Made by a program: the position numbers and the translations under genes. Under the pieces are notes generated by a model, which searched no databases, was not told the DNA's origin, and saw only the letters and a list, made by a program, of their open reading frames with translations. Positions 16,201-27,100 of a DNA stretch of 42,259 bases are shown one piece after another (the stretch's first letter is position 1; every line of letters starts with the position of its first letter). Source of the stretch: an uncultured Bacteroidales bacterium (GTDB lineage Bacteria; Bacteroidota; Bacteroidia; Bacteroidales; Paludibacteraceae); NCBI GenBank assembly GCA_902784425.1, contig CACZUS010000043.1, positions 1-42,259 of the forward strand, given 5' to 3'.

Positions 16201-19200
16201 CGAACCTTTCAGCGTTCCTACCAATGCTTCATCAACCTTTACTGGAACATTATATGTTTTCGATTCATCACAAGTCTTGTTGTAAGCTGTAACCACATAG
16301 GTGTATGTACCTTGGTGATTTAAACCAGCTGAATAGGTTGGTACAGCAACGATTGTATCCGTATCAGCACCCGACAAGATTGTTTCAGACGGACTCCATG
16401 ATACTGTAGTTCCATCAGGAGAGATGTCAGAAACACCTAATTTAATAGTGTCGCCTTCACATATTGTAGATACAGGAGGCAATGTCAAATTGATAGCTTG
16501 GATAACAGTCACTTCCTCAACCAACGGACCAACTTTCTGATCATCATACGTAAACTCAACTGTATACGATGCAGAATCATCTGGACTCACCTCGATTTCA
16601 ATCAAATCACCATTCTTTTTGAATAGATTCTCAGAGATATACTCCTTACTACCCTTCGTATAACGAAGAACAGTCAAACTTGGATGAATTCCTTGGTTTT
16701 CCTTACGGAAGGCACCCGTACCTGTTGTATCAATAGTCAAGATAGCAGAAGAGCCCAAACAGATGGTATCCTTCAAATTGGTCTTCAACTGAAGATCTGC
16801 CTCCACCCAAATGGTTGCAGTTGTACTTGTAGGACAGTAGTCGTCATCATCCAATGTGATTTCATATGTATGATCTGAAACAACACCTGTCTCTGTATAC
16901 TTGCTTGAGCTACCAGACTGTTTGCTTACACCACCTTCATTCCAATTGATATCACTCAATTGAACACCCAAAGTAGTTTCAGGAACTTCAATCATCAATT
17001 GAATTGTTTGATCTGTATTCTTCTTTACAATAAATGGTTCTGTGAAATCAACCACTTTAATGTAACGTTGTACATCCAAATATTTCGCATCACCCTTGCG
17101 AGTACATCCACGATTGGTCACCTCGTATGAGTATTGACCATCATCTTCGCTCTCCAAGACACTGCTCTTAGAATATGTCTTAGCATTAGCACCAGGAATT
17201 GGATTAGTATTTAAATACCATTGGATGGTTGGGTTCTCATCACATTTGATTGTCAAATTCGTGCTGAACGATTTGCCTTCACACAATGTATCTTTTCCTA
17301 CTTCAGGATCAACTGTCAATGGTATCGTGTGAACTGTCACTTGAGCTTTCGCATCACACTTATTGACGAAGCGTACCTCATAGGTCTTTATAGAAGAGGC
17401 ATCTGTCTCCGGAATGGTCAACGATGGACCTTGTGCTAACATCGTAGATGAACCTACTTCATACCATTGATATGAGAATGTGTTATCCGTTATCTCATAA
17501 TCAACACTGATGGTCAAATTTCCGCCACAGGAGTAGAACTCACGTTCTGTATCATTTTGGAAAGATGAAGGTTCCCATGTATTGTCAGTCTCTGTCAAAG
17601 TCATTGTACCACGAACTGGACCATCGCCCACTTTTACTGTATGTACTTCAGAGGTCTTAACACACGTACCAGCTGTTGCTGTAACAGTATAGTTATAAAT
17701 TTTATCTGCTTCAGACGCATACGTCATTGGATAATTGTTTGTCCATGACATCCAAGGAGCGGAACCTCCTCGATCATCCTTCCATTGATAAGTAGTTTGA
17801 TTCTCATCATGCGTAGAAGAAGATATATGAGCTACCAATTCTACATCACCACCAGGACATACCGTTGTTTCACCTTCAATCCATACACTGTCTAACTTAT
17901 CGATGACAACAGAAATTGAAGATTCATCGCTGACACATTGTGCATCATCAACAATGTAGTCTGGTCTTGTATATGTAACAGGATAAGCCACCGTGAATGC
18001 GTATATACCCGTACTTTCCACAATATTTGAACCTTCCTTATAGGTAGCAGATGTAGTACCCACCTCAGACGCATTACTAATATCAAACCAATTGTCCAAA
18101 TCAATGCTTCCTTCACACTGAGCAGGAACACTCTTAGGAGCGGTTACTGGTTTTGGTAATACAATCACATTGATAACAGAAGGAGCACTTTCTGCACCCG
18201 TCGTATTATCTTTTTGTGTTACGTAATATTGAGTTGTTGTCTTAGCATTATTAACAGCAACTGCAGAGGTTATACCTGTTGAGAACGTTGTCTGACTTAC
18301 AGTGTTTTTAGGAGTCGGATTGTTAGAAGTACTAGGATCTTCTGTTCCGTACCATAACAAACTGTATTCAGACTCTGTTTTGCCAGAGCCCTCCAAGATA
18401 GATATACTTGCTTCCAAGTCTGGCACTGCACTACCTTCACAGACATAGACGTCTTTTACTTCAGGAGATAATGCATCACTAATCTTCACTGTAATCTTCA
18501 CTGTGTCACTCGGACAACTTACAGGATTACTATTATCAACACGATATACATAGTAGTACAACTCCTTAGATCCTCCACCCAATGAAGCTGTATTATATAC
18601 AGGAGTTGGAATAGCGTTTGTATAGCCACTTGCCACTACAACGTTTGCATTTTCAGTCACACTAGAATAGAAGTAAGTATAACCAGACTCTTCCACCCAA
18701 GGTTTCTTTGCTTCAGTGATAGCAGGGAATGTTTGACCGTCTGCAGCATCAGCTTTGATATACTGAATGGTCTGTGGCGAAGGAGCCTCAGTTTCAGAAA
18801 CAGTCACTGTAACTGTGAATGGATCACTAACACAATTCAATGTGGTAGTTGTATAAGTGGAACGAACATCATAAGTCTTAGAGCCAACAGCAGCAGTACT
18901 TGGAGTTGGAGCAGAGGTAGAAGATGTTCCATCATATTCCCACAAGAATCCGTTTGACACCCAATATGGATTAACGTCTGTTGTAGCAACAGCTGACAAT
19001 TGAGCTGCATTGTCATTCAAACAGTAATTAATTGGTGTTGGAGCAGTAGGAGCAAGCACACCATAAGTAGTAACATCCACATGTTGCAAAGAACTGATGT
19101 TGTTATGATCTGCATCATCCCATTGAGCAACGTAGTATGATACCACACCGACATTTGCAGTTGAGATGGTTGGTGCTGCCGACAATGGGTTAGCAGGATA

Positions 19201-22200
19201 ATCTGCTTCAGAAGCGAACCATACCAAAGAGTATGTTTTCGTATCTGTAGCACCACCAGTTGTAGTCGTTGCAAAATTCGTAATGGCATCCGGTGTGTCA
19301 TTCAAGCAGTAGGAAACAGGAGTCACATCAGGAGCAGGAGCACCTAATATTTTCACCTCTACTGTAGAAAGCTTGCTTGGACAAGAGACTGCAGCGGAGT
19401 ATGCTATTTGTTGATATACAAAATAGTAATGTGTTTCATCTTTCGAGTCATTCACATCATCTGCCTTAGGATTTGCTGGAGTATCAGTAGCACCATTGGT
19501 ATCTGAAGGAGGTGTTGAAGAATCCAACTGACCAATCCATTTGATAGTTGCATTAGTAGCAGCCTTACCAGCTACGCCAGCTAGTAATTTATCTGTTGGG
19601 AAGACACCATTGGTAGCTTTTCCGTCCGACTTTAAGTATTGTACTGTATAATCACCCAAAGCATCAGGCGTTTTGTAGAAATCTGAGAGAATGCTCTCTG
19701 ATTCACTCTCACAATAGCCATCCTTTTTAGAAGTAACAGAATAAGTACCTACAGCCTCCGACTCTGTTGTGAAAATGACTGACTTACCCTCTGTTCCGTT
19801 GTTCCATGTAGAAACAGCGTCAGAAGGTTCTGTTAAGACAGTAAGCGTAGTCTTATCACATTCGTTATTCTTTGTCAAATTCAATTGTTTAACCAAAGGT
19901 CTAACGGTAAACTCATATTCTTCTGGATTGCTTGTACAACCATCCAAAGATAACGTATAATAATATGTATAAGGTGTTGTGCTACCAGTCAATGTAGAAA
20001 GATCCGTTTCAGCCTCATTAGCAGGAGAAACTGGTGTTGCCTTATACCATTCCACATCATATCCCTTAGTGCTAGCAGGCAATGAAGGAGCCACAGTAGC
20101 ATCAGCAGAAGAAGAAATAGCGCCATTGACATATTCACAGAATGGATCTATTTGAGCCAGGATTTCACTTGGCACCTCTTTGACAGTGAATGTGAAGGTA
20201 TAATATTTACTAACACACTTAGTCACCTTGTCTGTTATCGTGAAATAAGAGACATACGGAGTAGTACTAGCTGCAGCAGTTGCCACATCAGGTTCTGTAC
20301 CCTTTACAGGAGTAACCGTATCAGTGTACCAAGTGATATCATAAGAAGAAGGAATGGCAGACAAAGCTGCATCCAACATGGTTGCTCTGCTTGGATCATT
20401 CTCGCAGAATGGGTCCAAGGTGATATCTTCAGTCTCTGGTTTCGGATGTGAGTAGACAATAATTGTATCAGACACGTCACACTTAGCAGTTGCCACTTCA
20501 TAATTATCATGAACACGCACGATATATTCTGTTCCTGTAGCAGAAGCATCACTCCAATCCACTGGCAACTCTTTTGCCTCAGTTCCCTTCACAGACGAAC
20601 CTTGGACTGGAGAGCCATCCTTATACCATGTGATGGTAAAATCGGTGTATGTAGCGCCATTTTTGTCTTTAGAAGTGACATCATCAGTTGTGAAACTCGT
20701 TGCATCAGAAGGACACAAATTAACAACTTTCTTGCCAGCCTCTTTTCCATAAGAAGCACTTATAATAGGTTTCTTTGCGTATACACAAGTTGGGCAATCG
20801 ATGTAACATGGAATAGCATCAGATATTGCATAACTTGCACACGGATCATCTGGGTTAAAATCACTCTCTGCCGTATTCTCCATTGTATGTCTTCCTCCAG
20901 CAATCACACGGAAGAAGATCGTATCACCATCTTCAACAGTTGAGAACACAGGACAAGAAGAAATGTCTATCGTCAAATCCTGCGTTAAAGCTCCATAATT
21001 CACCCATGATTTTTTATCCTTAGGTGTTTTTGTATACTGATACTGATAGAATGTATTATCCTCACCACCGAAATATTGTGTCAACAAATCTGTTGGTTTA
21101 GCAAACACCTTCAAATCTTCACCCGTACACGTAACCGTATCCACATCAAATGTTGGCAAATCATAATATGCCTTTATGGATGGTGCCGCACAAGCTTTAA
21201 CAACGATATCATCAAGAACCAAATCATTACCATTTTTATCCGTACTAAGATTATTAATAATCTGCAAAATCACACCATCACTCTTTTCCAAATATATTTT
21301 CAAATCTTTCACATGTTCCCAGTGACCAGATCCTCCATGCTTTGCAGAAGTGGCAGTCACAGATGTTTCAACCACATTGGTTGGATTACCTATTTCTGTT
21401 AATCTGACGGTAATATCAATTGGATTATAAGTTCCTTGCGCATCTTGTGTAAACACTGAATACGAGCAATCGAAGAACAATTGTCTGTTCTCACAAAGGT
21501 TAGTGATTTCCCTTCTGTATATATCTTGATCTTTAGTTTTCTCTTTACAATTTACAAACAAGGCACAACCTTCCAACTTACCAGAATTATCATACGCAAC
21601 CGTTTTATTTTCAACTCCATGCAAGTCTCCAGCCCATTGAAGTCGAGCACCCAAATATCCCCCAGGCACCGTACCATATCCATTAATAACGCCCGCAACA
21701 GTATATCCTCCATCCTCAATAGGACCTACCCCATCAGCATTCGTACCCAAATTATACGTACATCCAAGTGGAGCCTCATCTAGTTTGTAACGGAATGCGT
21801 CATCTGTCTTCTTTGTCACCTGAACTGGATTTGTAATATCAGAATAATCCCAAACTTTATAGGTATGACCTGTAGCATCAGACAAATCAAACTCACCGAA
21901 ATCATCCTTGAAAATGACTTTACGAGACGCTGCTGCACCATTGACTTCGCAACACTTATCGTTTTCAATCTTCAACGTGTTGGAAGTAATTGTCTTTCCT
22001 TGTGCAATCACATCAACCTTAAAAGTAGCAGAACTTTTATCTGAAGGTGTTTCATATACATAAGAACTTGAAGTAGCACCGTTTATCTTATTTCCGTCCT
22101 TATACCATTGATATTGAACACCTATATACTCTCTCTTTAACGCCAATGTCACTTGTTCACCAGAGCAAACTTCTGTTCCCTCTGCACAATAAATCGTAGG

Positions 22201-22956
22201 ATCAATCTCTCCATATATTTTTATGCTTTTAATCATGATAGCCTGTCCAGAGCCTCCTTTTTCAGCACTTATATATAAATTTAAAGAACCTCCATCTATT
22301 TTTCCACATTGAGTATTAGTATTCGAGATCTTTAATACCTTACAATCACCTTCAGAGTCGTTGTTTCTACTAAAACTTTGTCCATCTCCAGATAATTGAT
22401 TTTGTTTTGTATCTGGATTCACAACAGCCCTAATTCCCACATCGTATGTGCTCGTATAGGGTTGGACTTGTTTGTTTGCCTTATCTAGATAGTCGTCTGT
22501 AAAAGGCACACACCACTCTATTTCTGCACGATACGTACTACCATCCTTCAAGCCAAGTACAGACATGGACAAAAGAGGTGTCTGAGATGAAGTATTTGAA
22601 ACGACAAAAGCCCATTCTGGATTATCTATCATTCTCAACGAATCCAATCGAATAGGATTCGGAGTTACTGCATATTGCGATTTCGACAGAAAATCTGATT
22701 TTGTTTTTGTTGATTTCGTAGTGGTTACCAATCCCAAATCAGTGGTTAACGACGATGGTTTTATAATGCCCAAAAAGCCATCCACCTCATTCATTGCACC
22801 AAAATAATCATCTGGACTCTTCGCCGATGCAGAAAAATCTGTACCGGAAATCAAAATCATATTCCCTTGCGCCAACGCCCCTATCGGTAGCATACTTAGC
22901 ACAAACAAACATACCGTTTGTATTAATTTCTTACTCGTTTTCATACCTTTACCCAT
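15508..22956 (-). CDS. Giant secreted multidomain Ig-like protein, T9SS type B (giant 1)
   Basis: A 2482-residue exported protein. Two starts are possible, Met1 or Met5; the latter gives a cleaner signal peptide (KKLIQTVCLFVLSMLPIGALAQ). An N-terminal domain and an Ig-like domain with CSGEQVTL (about 262) come next. Residues about 335-590 form a jelly-roll-like module starting CCEVNG...DDFG and ending NDLVLDDI. About 15 Ig-like or CHU_C-associated beta domains follow, many with CEG, CEN or CLND Cys motifs and WY/WK cores. Residues 2396-2482 are the gliding-motility-associated (CHU_C, T9SS type B) sorting domain, starting IPEFFTPNGDGVND. The protein should be exported through T9SS and remain on the surface or be released; adhesion or scaffold roles are inferred. 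It is the tandem paralog of the gene at 23416-29457. No enzyme domain was recognised. Confidence 0.9.
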   Translation of the reverse strand: MGKGMKTSKKLIQTVCLFVLSMLPIGALAQGNMILISGTDFSASAKSPDDYFGAMNEVDGFLGIIKPSSLTTDLGLVTTTKSTKTKSDFLSKSQYAVTPNPIRLDSLRMIDNPEWAFVVSNTSSQTPLLSMSVLGLKDGSTYRAEIEWCVPFTDDYLDKANKQVQPYTSTYDVGIRAVVNPDTKQNQLSGDGQSFSRNNDSEGDCKVLKISNTNTQCGKIDGGSLNLYISAEKGGSGQAIMIKSIKIYGEIDPTIYCAEGTEVCSGEQVTLALKREYIGVQYQWYKDGNKINGATSSSYVYETPSDKSSATFKVDVIAQGKTITSNTLKIENDKCCEVNGAAASRKVIFKDDFGEFDLSDATGHTYKVWDYSDITNPVQVTKKTDDAFRYKLDEAPLGCTYNLGTNADGVGPIEDGGYTVAGVINGYGTVPGGYLGARLQWAGDLHGVENKTVAYDNSGKLEGCALFVNCKEKTKDQDIYRREITNLCENRQLFFDCSYSVFTQDAQGTYNPIDITVRLTEIGNPTNVVETSVTATSAKHGGSGHWEHVKDLKIYLEKSDGVILQIINNLSTDKNGNDLVLDDIVVKACAAPSIKAYYDLPTFDVDTVTCTGEDLKVFAKPTDLLTQYFGGEDNTFYQYQYTKTPKDKKSWVNYGALTQDLTIDISSCPVFSTVEDGDTIFFRVIAGGRHTMENTAESDFNPDDPCASYAISDAIPCYIDCPTCVYAKKPIISASYGKEAGKKVVNLCPSDATSFTTDDVTSKDKNGATYTDFTITWYKDGSPVQGSSVKGTEAKELPVDWSDASATGTEYIVRVHDNYEVATAKCDVSDTIIVYSHPKPETEDITLDPFCENDPSRATMLDAALSAIPSSYDITWYTDTVTPVKGTEPDVATAAASTTPYVSYFTITDKVTKCVSKYYTFTFTVKEVPSEILAQIDPFCEYVNGAISSSADATVAPSLPASTKGYDVEWYKATPVSPANEAETDLSTLTGSTTPYTYYYTLSLDGCTSNPEEYEFTVRPLVKQLNLTKNNECDKTTLTVLTEPSDAVSTWNNGTEGKSVIFTTESEAVGTYSVTSKKDGYCESESESILSDFYKTPDALGDYTVQYLKSDGKATNGVFPTDKLLAGVAGKAATNATIKWIGQLDSSTPPSDTNGATDTPANPKADDVNDSKDETHYYFVYQQIAYSAAVSCPSKLSTVEVKILGAPAPDVTPVSYCLNDTPDAITNFATTTTGGATDTKTYSLVWFASEADYPANPLSAAPTISTANVGVVSYYVAQWDDADHNNISSLQHVDVTTYGVLAPTAPTPINYCLNDNAAQLSAVATTDVNPYWVSNGFLWEYDGTSSTSAPTPSTAAVGSKTYDVRSTYTTTTLNCVSDPFTVTVTVSETEAPSPQTIQYIKADAADGQTFPAITEAKKPWVEESGYTYFYSSVTENANVVVASGYTNAIPTPVYNTASLGGGSKELYYYVYRVDNSNPVSCPSDTVKITVKISDALSPEVKDVYVCEGSAVPDLEASISILEGSGKTESEYSLLWYGTEDPSTSNNPTPKNTVSQTTFSTGITSAVAVNNAKTTTQYYVTQKDNTTGAESAPSVINVIVLPKPVTAPKSVPAQCEGSIDLDNWFDISNASEVGTTSATYKEGSNIVESTGIYAFTVAYPVTYTRPDYIVDDAQCVSDESSISVVIDKLDSVWIEGETTVCPGGDVELVAHISSSTHDENQTTYQWKDDRGGSAPWMSWTNNYPMTYASEADKIYNYTVTATAGTCVKTSEVHTVKVGDGPVRGTMTLTETDNTWEPSSFQNDTEREFYSCGGNLTISVDYEITDNTFSYQWYEVGSSTMLAQGPSLTIPETDASSIKTYEVRFVNKCDAKAQVTVHTIPLTVDPEVGKDTLCEGKSFSTNLTIKCDENPTIQWYLNTNPIPGANAKTYSKSSVLESEDDGQYSYEVTNRGCTRKGDAKYLDVQRYIKVVDFTEPFIVKKNTDQTIQLMIEVPETTLGVQLSDINWNEGGVSKQSGSSSKYTETGVVSDHTYEITLDDDDYCPTSTTATIWVEADLQLKTNLKDTICLGSSAILTIDTTGTGAFRKENQGIHPSLTVLRYTKGSKEYISENLFKKNGDLIEIEVSPDDSASYTVEFTYDDQKVGPLVEEVTVIQAINLTLPPVSTICEGDTIKLGVSDISPDGTTVSWSPSETILSGADTDTIVAVPTYSAGLNHQGTYTYVVTAYNKTCDESKTYNVPVKVDEALVGTLKGSDVICEGAQGKIDASSYDATTYEWKANDEFVSSSATALVRPTETTTYEVEMTRGVCKASDSYELKVTSLPVITSVDSIGIRDRQITMEPGKGTGVFYYWIDVESSKATDNVVYNLTFSKHVAFVRDENGCQTSFPFEVIAPPVIIPEFFTPNGDGVNDNWLVEVLKDVYPDSKVQIFDRFGKLMAEYLGGDSEGWDGTYKGTPMPSTDYWYVIDIEEIDRQFSGHFTLIRQ

Positions 22957-23415
22957 TTACCTATTATACAACATACTATTTACCATATACACACAAGTCG
23001 CCCCATCATATCTGGAGCTTATATTTTCACAACATAAACATTGAAATTTCTTACTCATCTCTCGCATCATCTCTTGTATTTTCACACACACATTCTTTTG
23101 TAACATTTCACCTTCCTATTATATAAAACTCATCAAGCAATCTTAAAACACTATAAATAAGTACTTTAAAACATATTCTCAACTCAAAAACACCTCCTTG
23201 TCCTCCTCATATTCACAACTCACGAAAAGAGATATTTTTCAACCGACTAAATTAAAATAATTTTTTAAAAATTCCCTACTTTTTACAGAAAAAGAATTCA
23301 ACACCTCGTTTTATTCTCCTTCATCAACAAAAAAAGATTCTTACAACTTATTCGTTATAAGAATCTTCCAATGTCTTTTTAGACGGGTTCTATAATTTCA
23401 CCTCACAAACAACAA
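22957..23415. other. Non-coding region between the two giant paralogs, strongly G-poor on + strand
   Basis: 459 bases between the giant 2 stop and the giant 1 start. It contains the giant 2 terminator (23329-23366). From 23041 to 23340 the plus strand has 15 G against 71 C by hand count, so a minus-strand leader of giant 1 would be very C-poor. No strict TAnnTTTG promoter for giant 1 was found. The plus-strand open frame across 22794-23126 has no recognisable protein features. Confidence 0.6.
23329..23366 (-). terminator. Rho-independent terminator of the second giant gene
   Basis: A 9-bp perfect stem AGATTCTTA / TAAGAATCT (23335-23343, 23358-23366) with a 14-nt loop is followed by a T-run on the minus strand (23334-23329). 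It lies about 50 nt after the giant 2 stop and suggests giant 1 is transcribed separately or by read-through. Confidence 0.85.
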
Positions 23416-24105
23416 CTATTGTCTGATCAACGTGAAATGGCCTGAAAATTGGCGATCTATCTCCTCCACATCTATCACATACCAATAATCGGTCGATGGC
23501 ATCGGAACTCCTTTATAAAGTCCATCCCATCCATCGGAATCGCCTCCCAAATATTCCGCCATCAATTTTCCATATCGATCATATATCTGAACCTTCGATT
23601 CTGGATATACCTCCTTCAATGTCTCCACAAACCATGTGTCGTTTACTCCATCTCCATTCGGAGTGAAGAATTCCGGAATAATAATCGGAGGTGCAATTAC
23701 TTCAAATGGCATGGACGTCTCACATCCATTCTCATCCCTCACATATACCACATGTTTGGCAAATGTCAGATTATAGACGATATTGTCAGTGGCTTTGGAA
23801 CTCTCCACATCCACCCAATAATAAAAGACTCCTGTACCTTTTCCTGGTTCCATCACAATCTCACGATCTCTAATTCCTATTGAATCTACTGATGTGATGA
23901 CAGGCAATGGAGTCACTTGCAACTCATACGAATCCGTAGCTTTACAATTCTCTCTCGTCATTTCAATCTGATAAGTGGTCGTTTTTTCTGGCTTTACCAC
24001 CAACGTTGGAGTCGTTCCAACCACTTCATCGTCCACCTTCCATTCATACGTAATTGCCGCATAACTGGATGCATCTATCTTTCCTTGCATACCTTCGCAT
24101 ATTGC
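23416..24105 (-). repeat. 3' segment shared with giant 1 (copy B)
   Basis: The last 230 or so codons of giant 2, from ICEGMQGKIDASSY to the stop, correspond to 15508-16200 in giant 1 with closely similar protein sequence and the same terminal residues (FSGHFTLIRQ). Confidence 0.85.
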
Positions 24106-27100
24106 TTGAGGTCCTTTCACCATACCAATTAACGGATTCGTATGAATATCGATGGATGCTTTGGTGTCACACTTGTTAATATAGCGTACTTCATACGTCT
24201 TATGTGAGTTATTCTCTGTAGCTTCTATCGTTATTGTGCTACCTACACCATACTCCACTCCATTTTCATACCACACAAAATCGCCTTCTGTCTTTTCATA
24301 ATCCACAGACAATGAAATGGTTTCTCCACAAGAATGGAACTCTCGAACGGTATCATTACGGAAAGCAAATGGCGTCCATCCATTTCCCTCTTCCATAGCT
24401 GTCATCGTACCAATCACTGGTCCCCATGACGAACCTGTATAGGTGGCATTCTTATTATCTTTCCAGTTATATGTCATTTGTGTTGCAGAATGTGTAGAAC
24501 TTTCTACGTGAGGAACCAAAGTGAGCGTTCCACTCGGACATACTGCATGGTCATCTCCTATCGCTACACTTTCAATCTTATCAATTTGAATAGCGATCTG
24601 TTTCATTTCACTGCGACACACATCATCAGAAGCAACAATCACCTGTCCTGCTGGCACCTCCATCTGATAAGAAACGGTTACGCCATACTGCCCACTCTCT
24701 GTTGCCACATCCACTGTCTCATATTGTTTGTTAATCGTACCACTCAAGGCTGAAAGGTTTTCAATCACATAACATGTATCCAACAACACCTCTCCCTCGC
24801 ACTGAGCCGGTATGGTTTTCGGTGTAACCACAGGTTTTGGCATCACATACACTGTAACGACAGATGGCATACTCTCCGCATTGGTTGATTTGTCTTTTTG
24901 CGTTACATAATATTTGTATGTTGTTTTCGCATGATCAACCACAACGGCAGATGTGATTCCTGTAGAATAAGTGTTACTGCTTACCGTATTAACAGGAGAG
25001 ACACTAACAACCGATGGGTCTTGTTCTCCATACCACCAAATATCATAATCAGCCGCCGTCTTAGTAGAGCCTGGCAACAAAGAGACCGTTGCTTCCAAAT
25101 CAGGCACTGCATCACCTTCACACACATAGACATCCTTCACCTGTGGTGATAATGCATCACTGATTCTGATGGTAATCTTTGCTACATCACTTGGACAATC
25201 TTTTGGATTGTTCTTATCAATTCTGTAGACATAATAATACAACTCCTTTGTTCCGCCACCTAATGTGCTAACATCATAAACTGGTGTCGGAATGGTTGTG
25301 CTATAACCTGTAGTCGGAATAGTACTAGCATCTTCCAACAAAGCAGAATAATAATATTCATAACCCGTCTCCTCTACCCAAGGCGAACGTGCATCTTTAA
25401 TTGATGGGAATGTTTTTCCATCAGAGGCATCAGCCTTTATATATTGGATAGTCTGAGGTGCTGGTGCATTTGTTTGACAAACAGTCACCTTGATGTCTGT
25501 TGGCTCACTATAGCATAGTTTACCACTGGACAAGCCTAAATCATACGAGGAGATAACTTGATAAGACAACTCACGTGCTTCATTCGTAGATGGCACAGGG
25601 GCATTGAGCGACTCTGATGTTGCACCAGACTGTGCAATAGTCACCCATTTAAAGCCATCAGCCATCAAGCATTGGGTCGGATTCGTTGATCCATGTTCTG
25701 CTTTCAATGCCACTGGCGTTTCATTCAAACAATATATGACATCTTCTGCAGTAGGCTTTGGCACACCATACACTCTAACATTCATCGATACAGCAGCACT
25801 TATATTAGTCGTATTCTTCTCACGTTGCATCACCTTAAATGTTTGCACACCGCTAACTGATGTTGAAACAGATGGAGCCGTGGTACTGCCATCTTCCCAT
25901 ACCAATTCATAATCATCCTTTGTTTTGCCTTCGGCTGGATTTATCACCACCAAATCCATCAAATCGATTGGATCATCCACACAGATGGATGTATCTCTAG
26001 GTGTTGGTGCAGGAGCTCCTAATATAGAGACTTCAATCATACTTAAAGGACTGTTACAAATAACAGTGTTTGTCATTATATCTAACACAAGACCTCCGAA
26101 TTCTCTTTGTTGATAAACATAATAATAGACAACCGTATCTGTCGTCACAGACATATCAGCCTGAGGTGCGTTCGGAGAAGTCGCGGCAAACGAAATGTCT
26201 GAAGGTTCCACAGCTTTCGCAAATGGGCCCATCCACATTACAGTTGCAGAAGGGTTTTTACTGCTCTCCTTAACAGCAGCAATCAGTTTATCTGTGTTAA
26301 AGACACCGTTTGTCTCTTTTGCCTCTAGTTTTAAATATTGAACAGAAGAGGTTTCCAATTGTCTAGGCGTTTCATAATAAGAAGCATGCACTTCATACTC
26401 TTCACTTTCGCAATAGTTGGATGCAGAAGAGACAGCCTTATAAATTCCTGCTTTTTCAGGACTATCAAGGGTCAAGACACTGCCTGTTTCCGTTCCATTC
26501 CATGTAACCGTAGCTCCTGATGGTGTTGTGGTAGCAGTAAGCGTTGTAAGATCACATTCATTTGTCTCTGTCACAGTGACAGTAGCCAAAGGTTTAATCA
26601 CAAACTCATATGGTTCTGGTTTAGACGTACAACCTTTTAACGTCAATGTATAATAATAGGTGATTGGAGAAACACTACCTGCCACTTTTCGCAAGTCTGT
26701 TTCTGCCAATATAGTAGCATTTGCATCACTATACCAAGTCACCTGATAGTCATTGACACTTTCCGGAAGCGTTGGAGCAGTTGTTGCCTCACTTGACTTT
26801 GTCATGTTTCCATTGATATATTCGCAGAAAGGATCAATCTTCGCCAACGATTCCTCTGGTATTTGTTTATAAATCAATGTCGTTGTAGCTGGCAAGCTTT
26901 TACAGTAACCAGTAGCCGTTGCGGTTGCCTCCAACTCACCTAACAATGAAGTAGCGCCGAACTCTGTTTCCCCTGCTGAAAGAGTGAAGGCAGCCCCCTC
27001 TAAGGTCGCCTCAATTGTGGCGTTAGCTGGAGTGACTGTCGTGGTCAACAATGTTTTTCCACAAACTGTATCCAATACAAACGATATCTCTGCAGTAGGA

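Noticed and set aside
22794-23126. 110-codon plus-strand frame spanning the giant 1 start and upstream gap
   Set aside because: Rich in Ser, Tyr, His and Pro as expected from a G-poor tract; it overlaps the giant 1 signal peptide on the other strand and has no recognisable domain.
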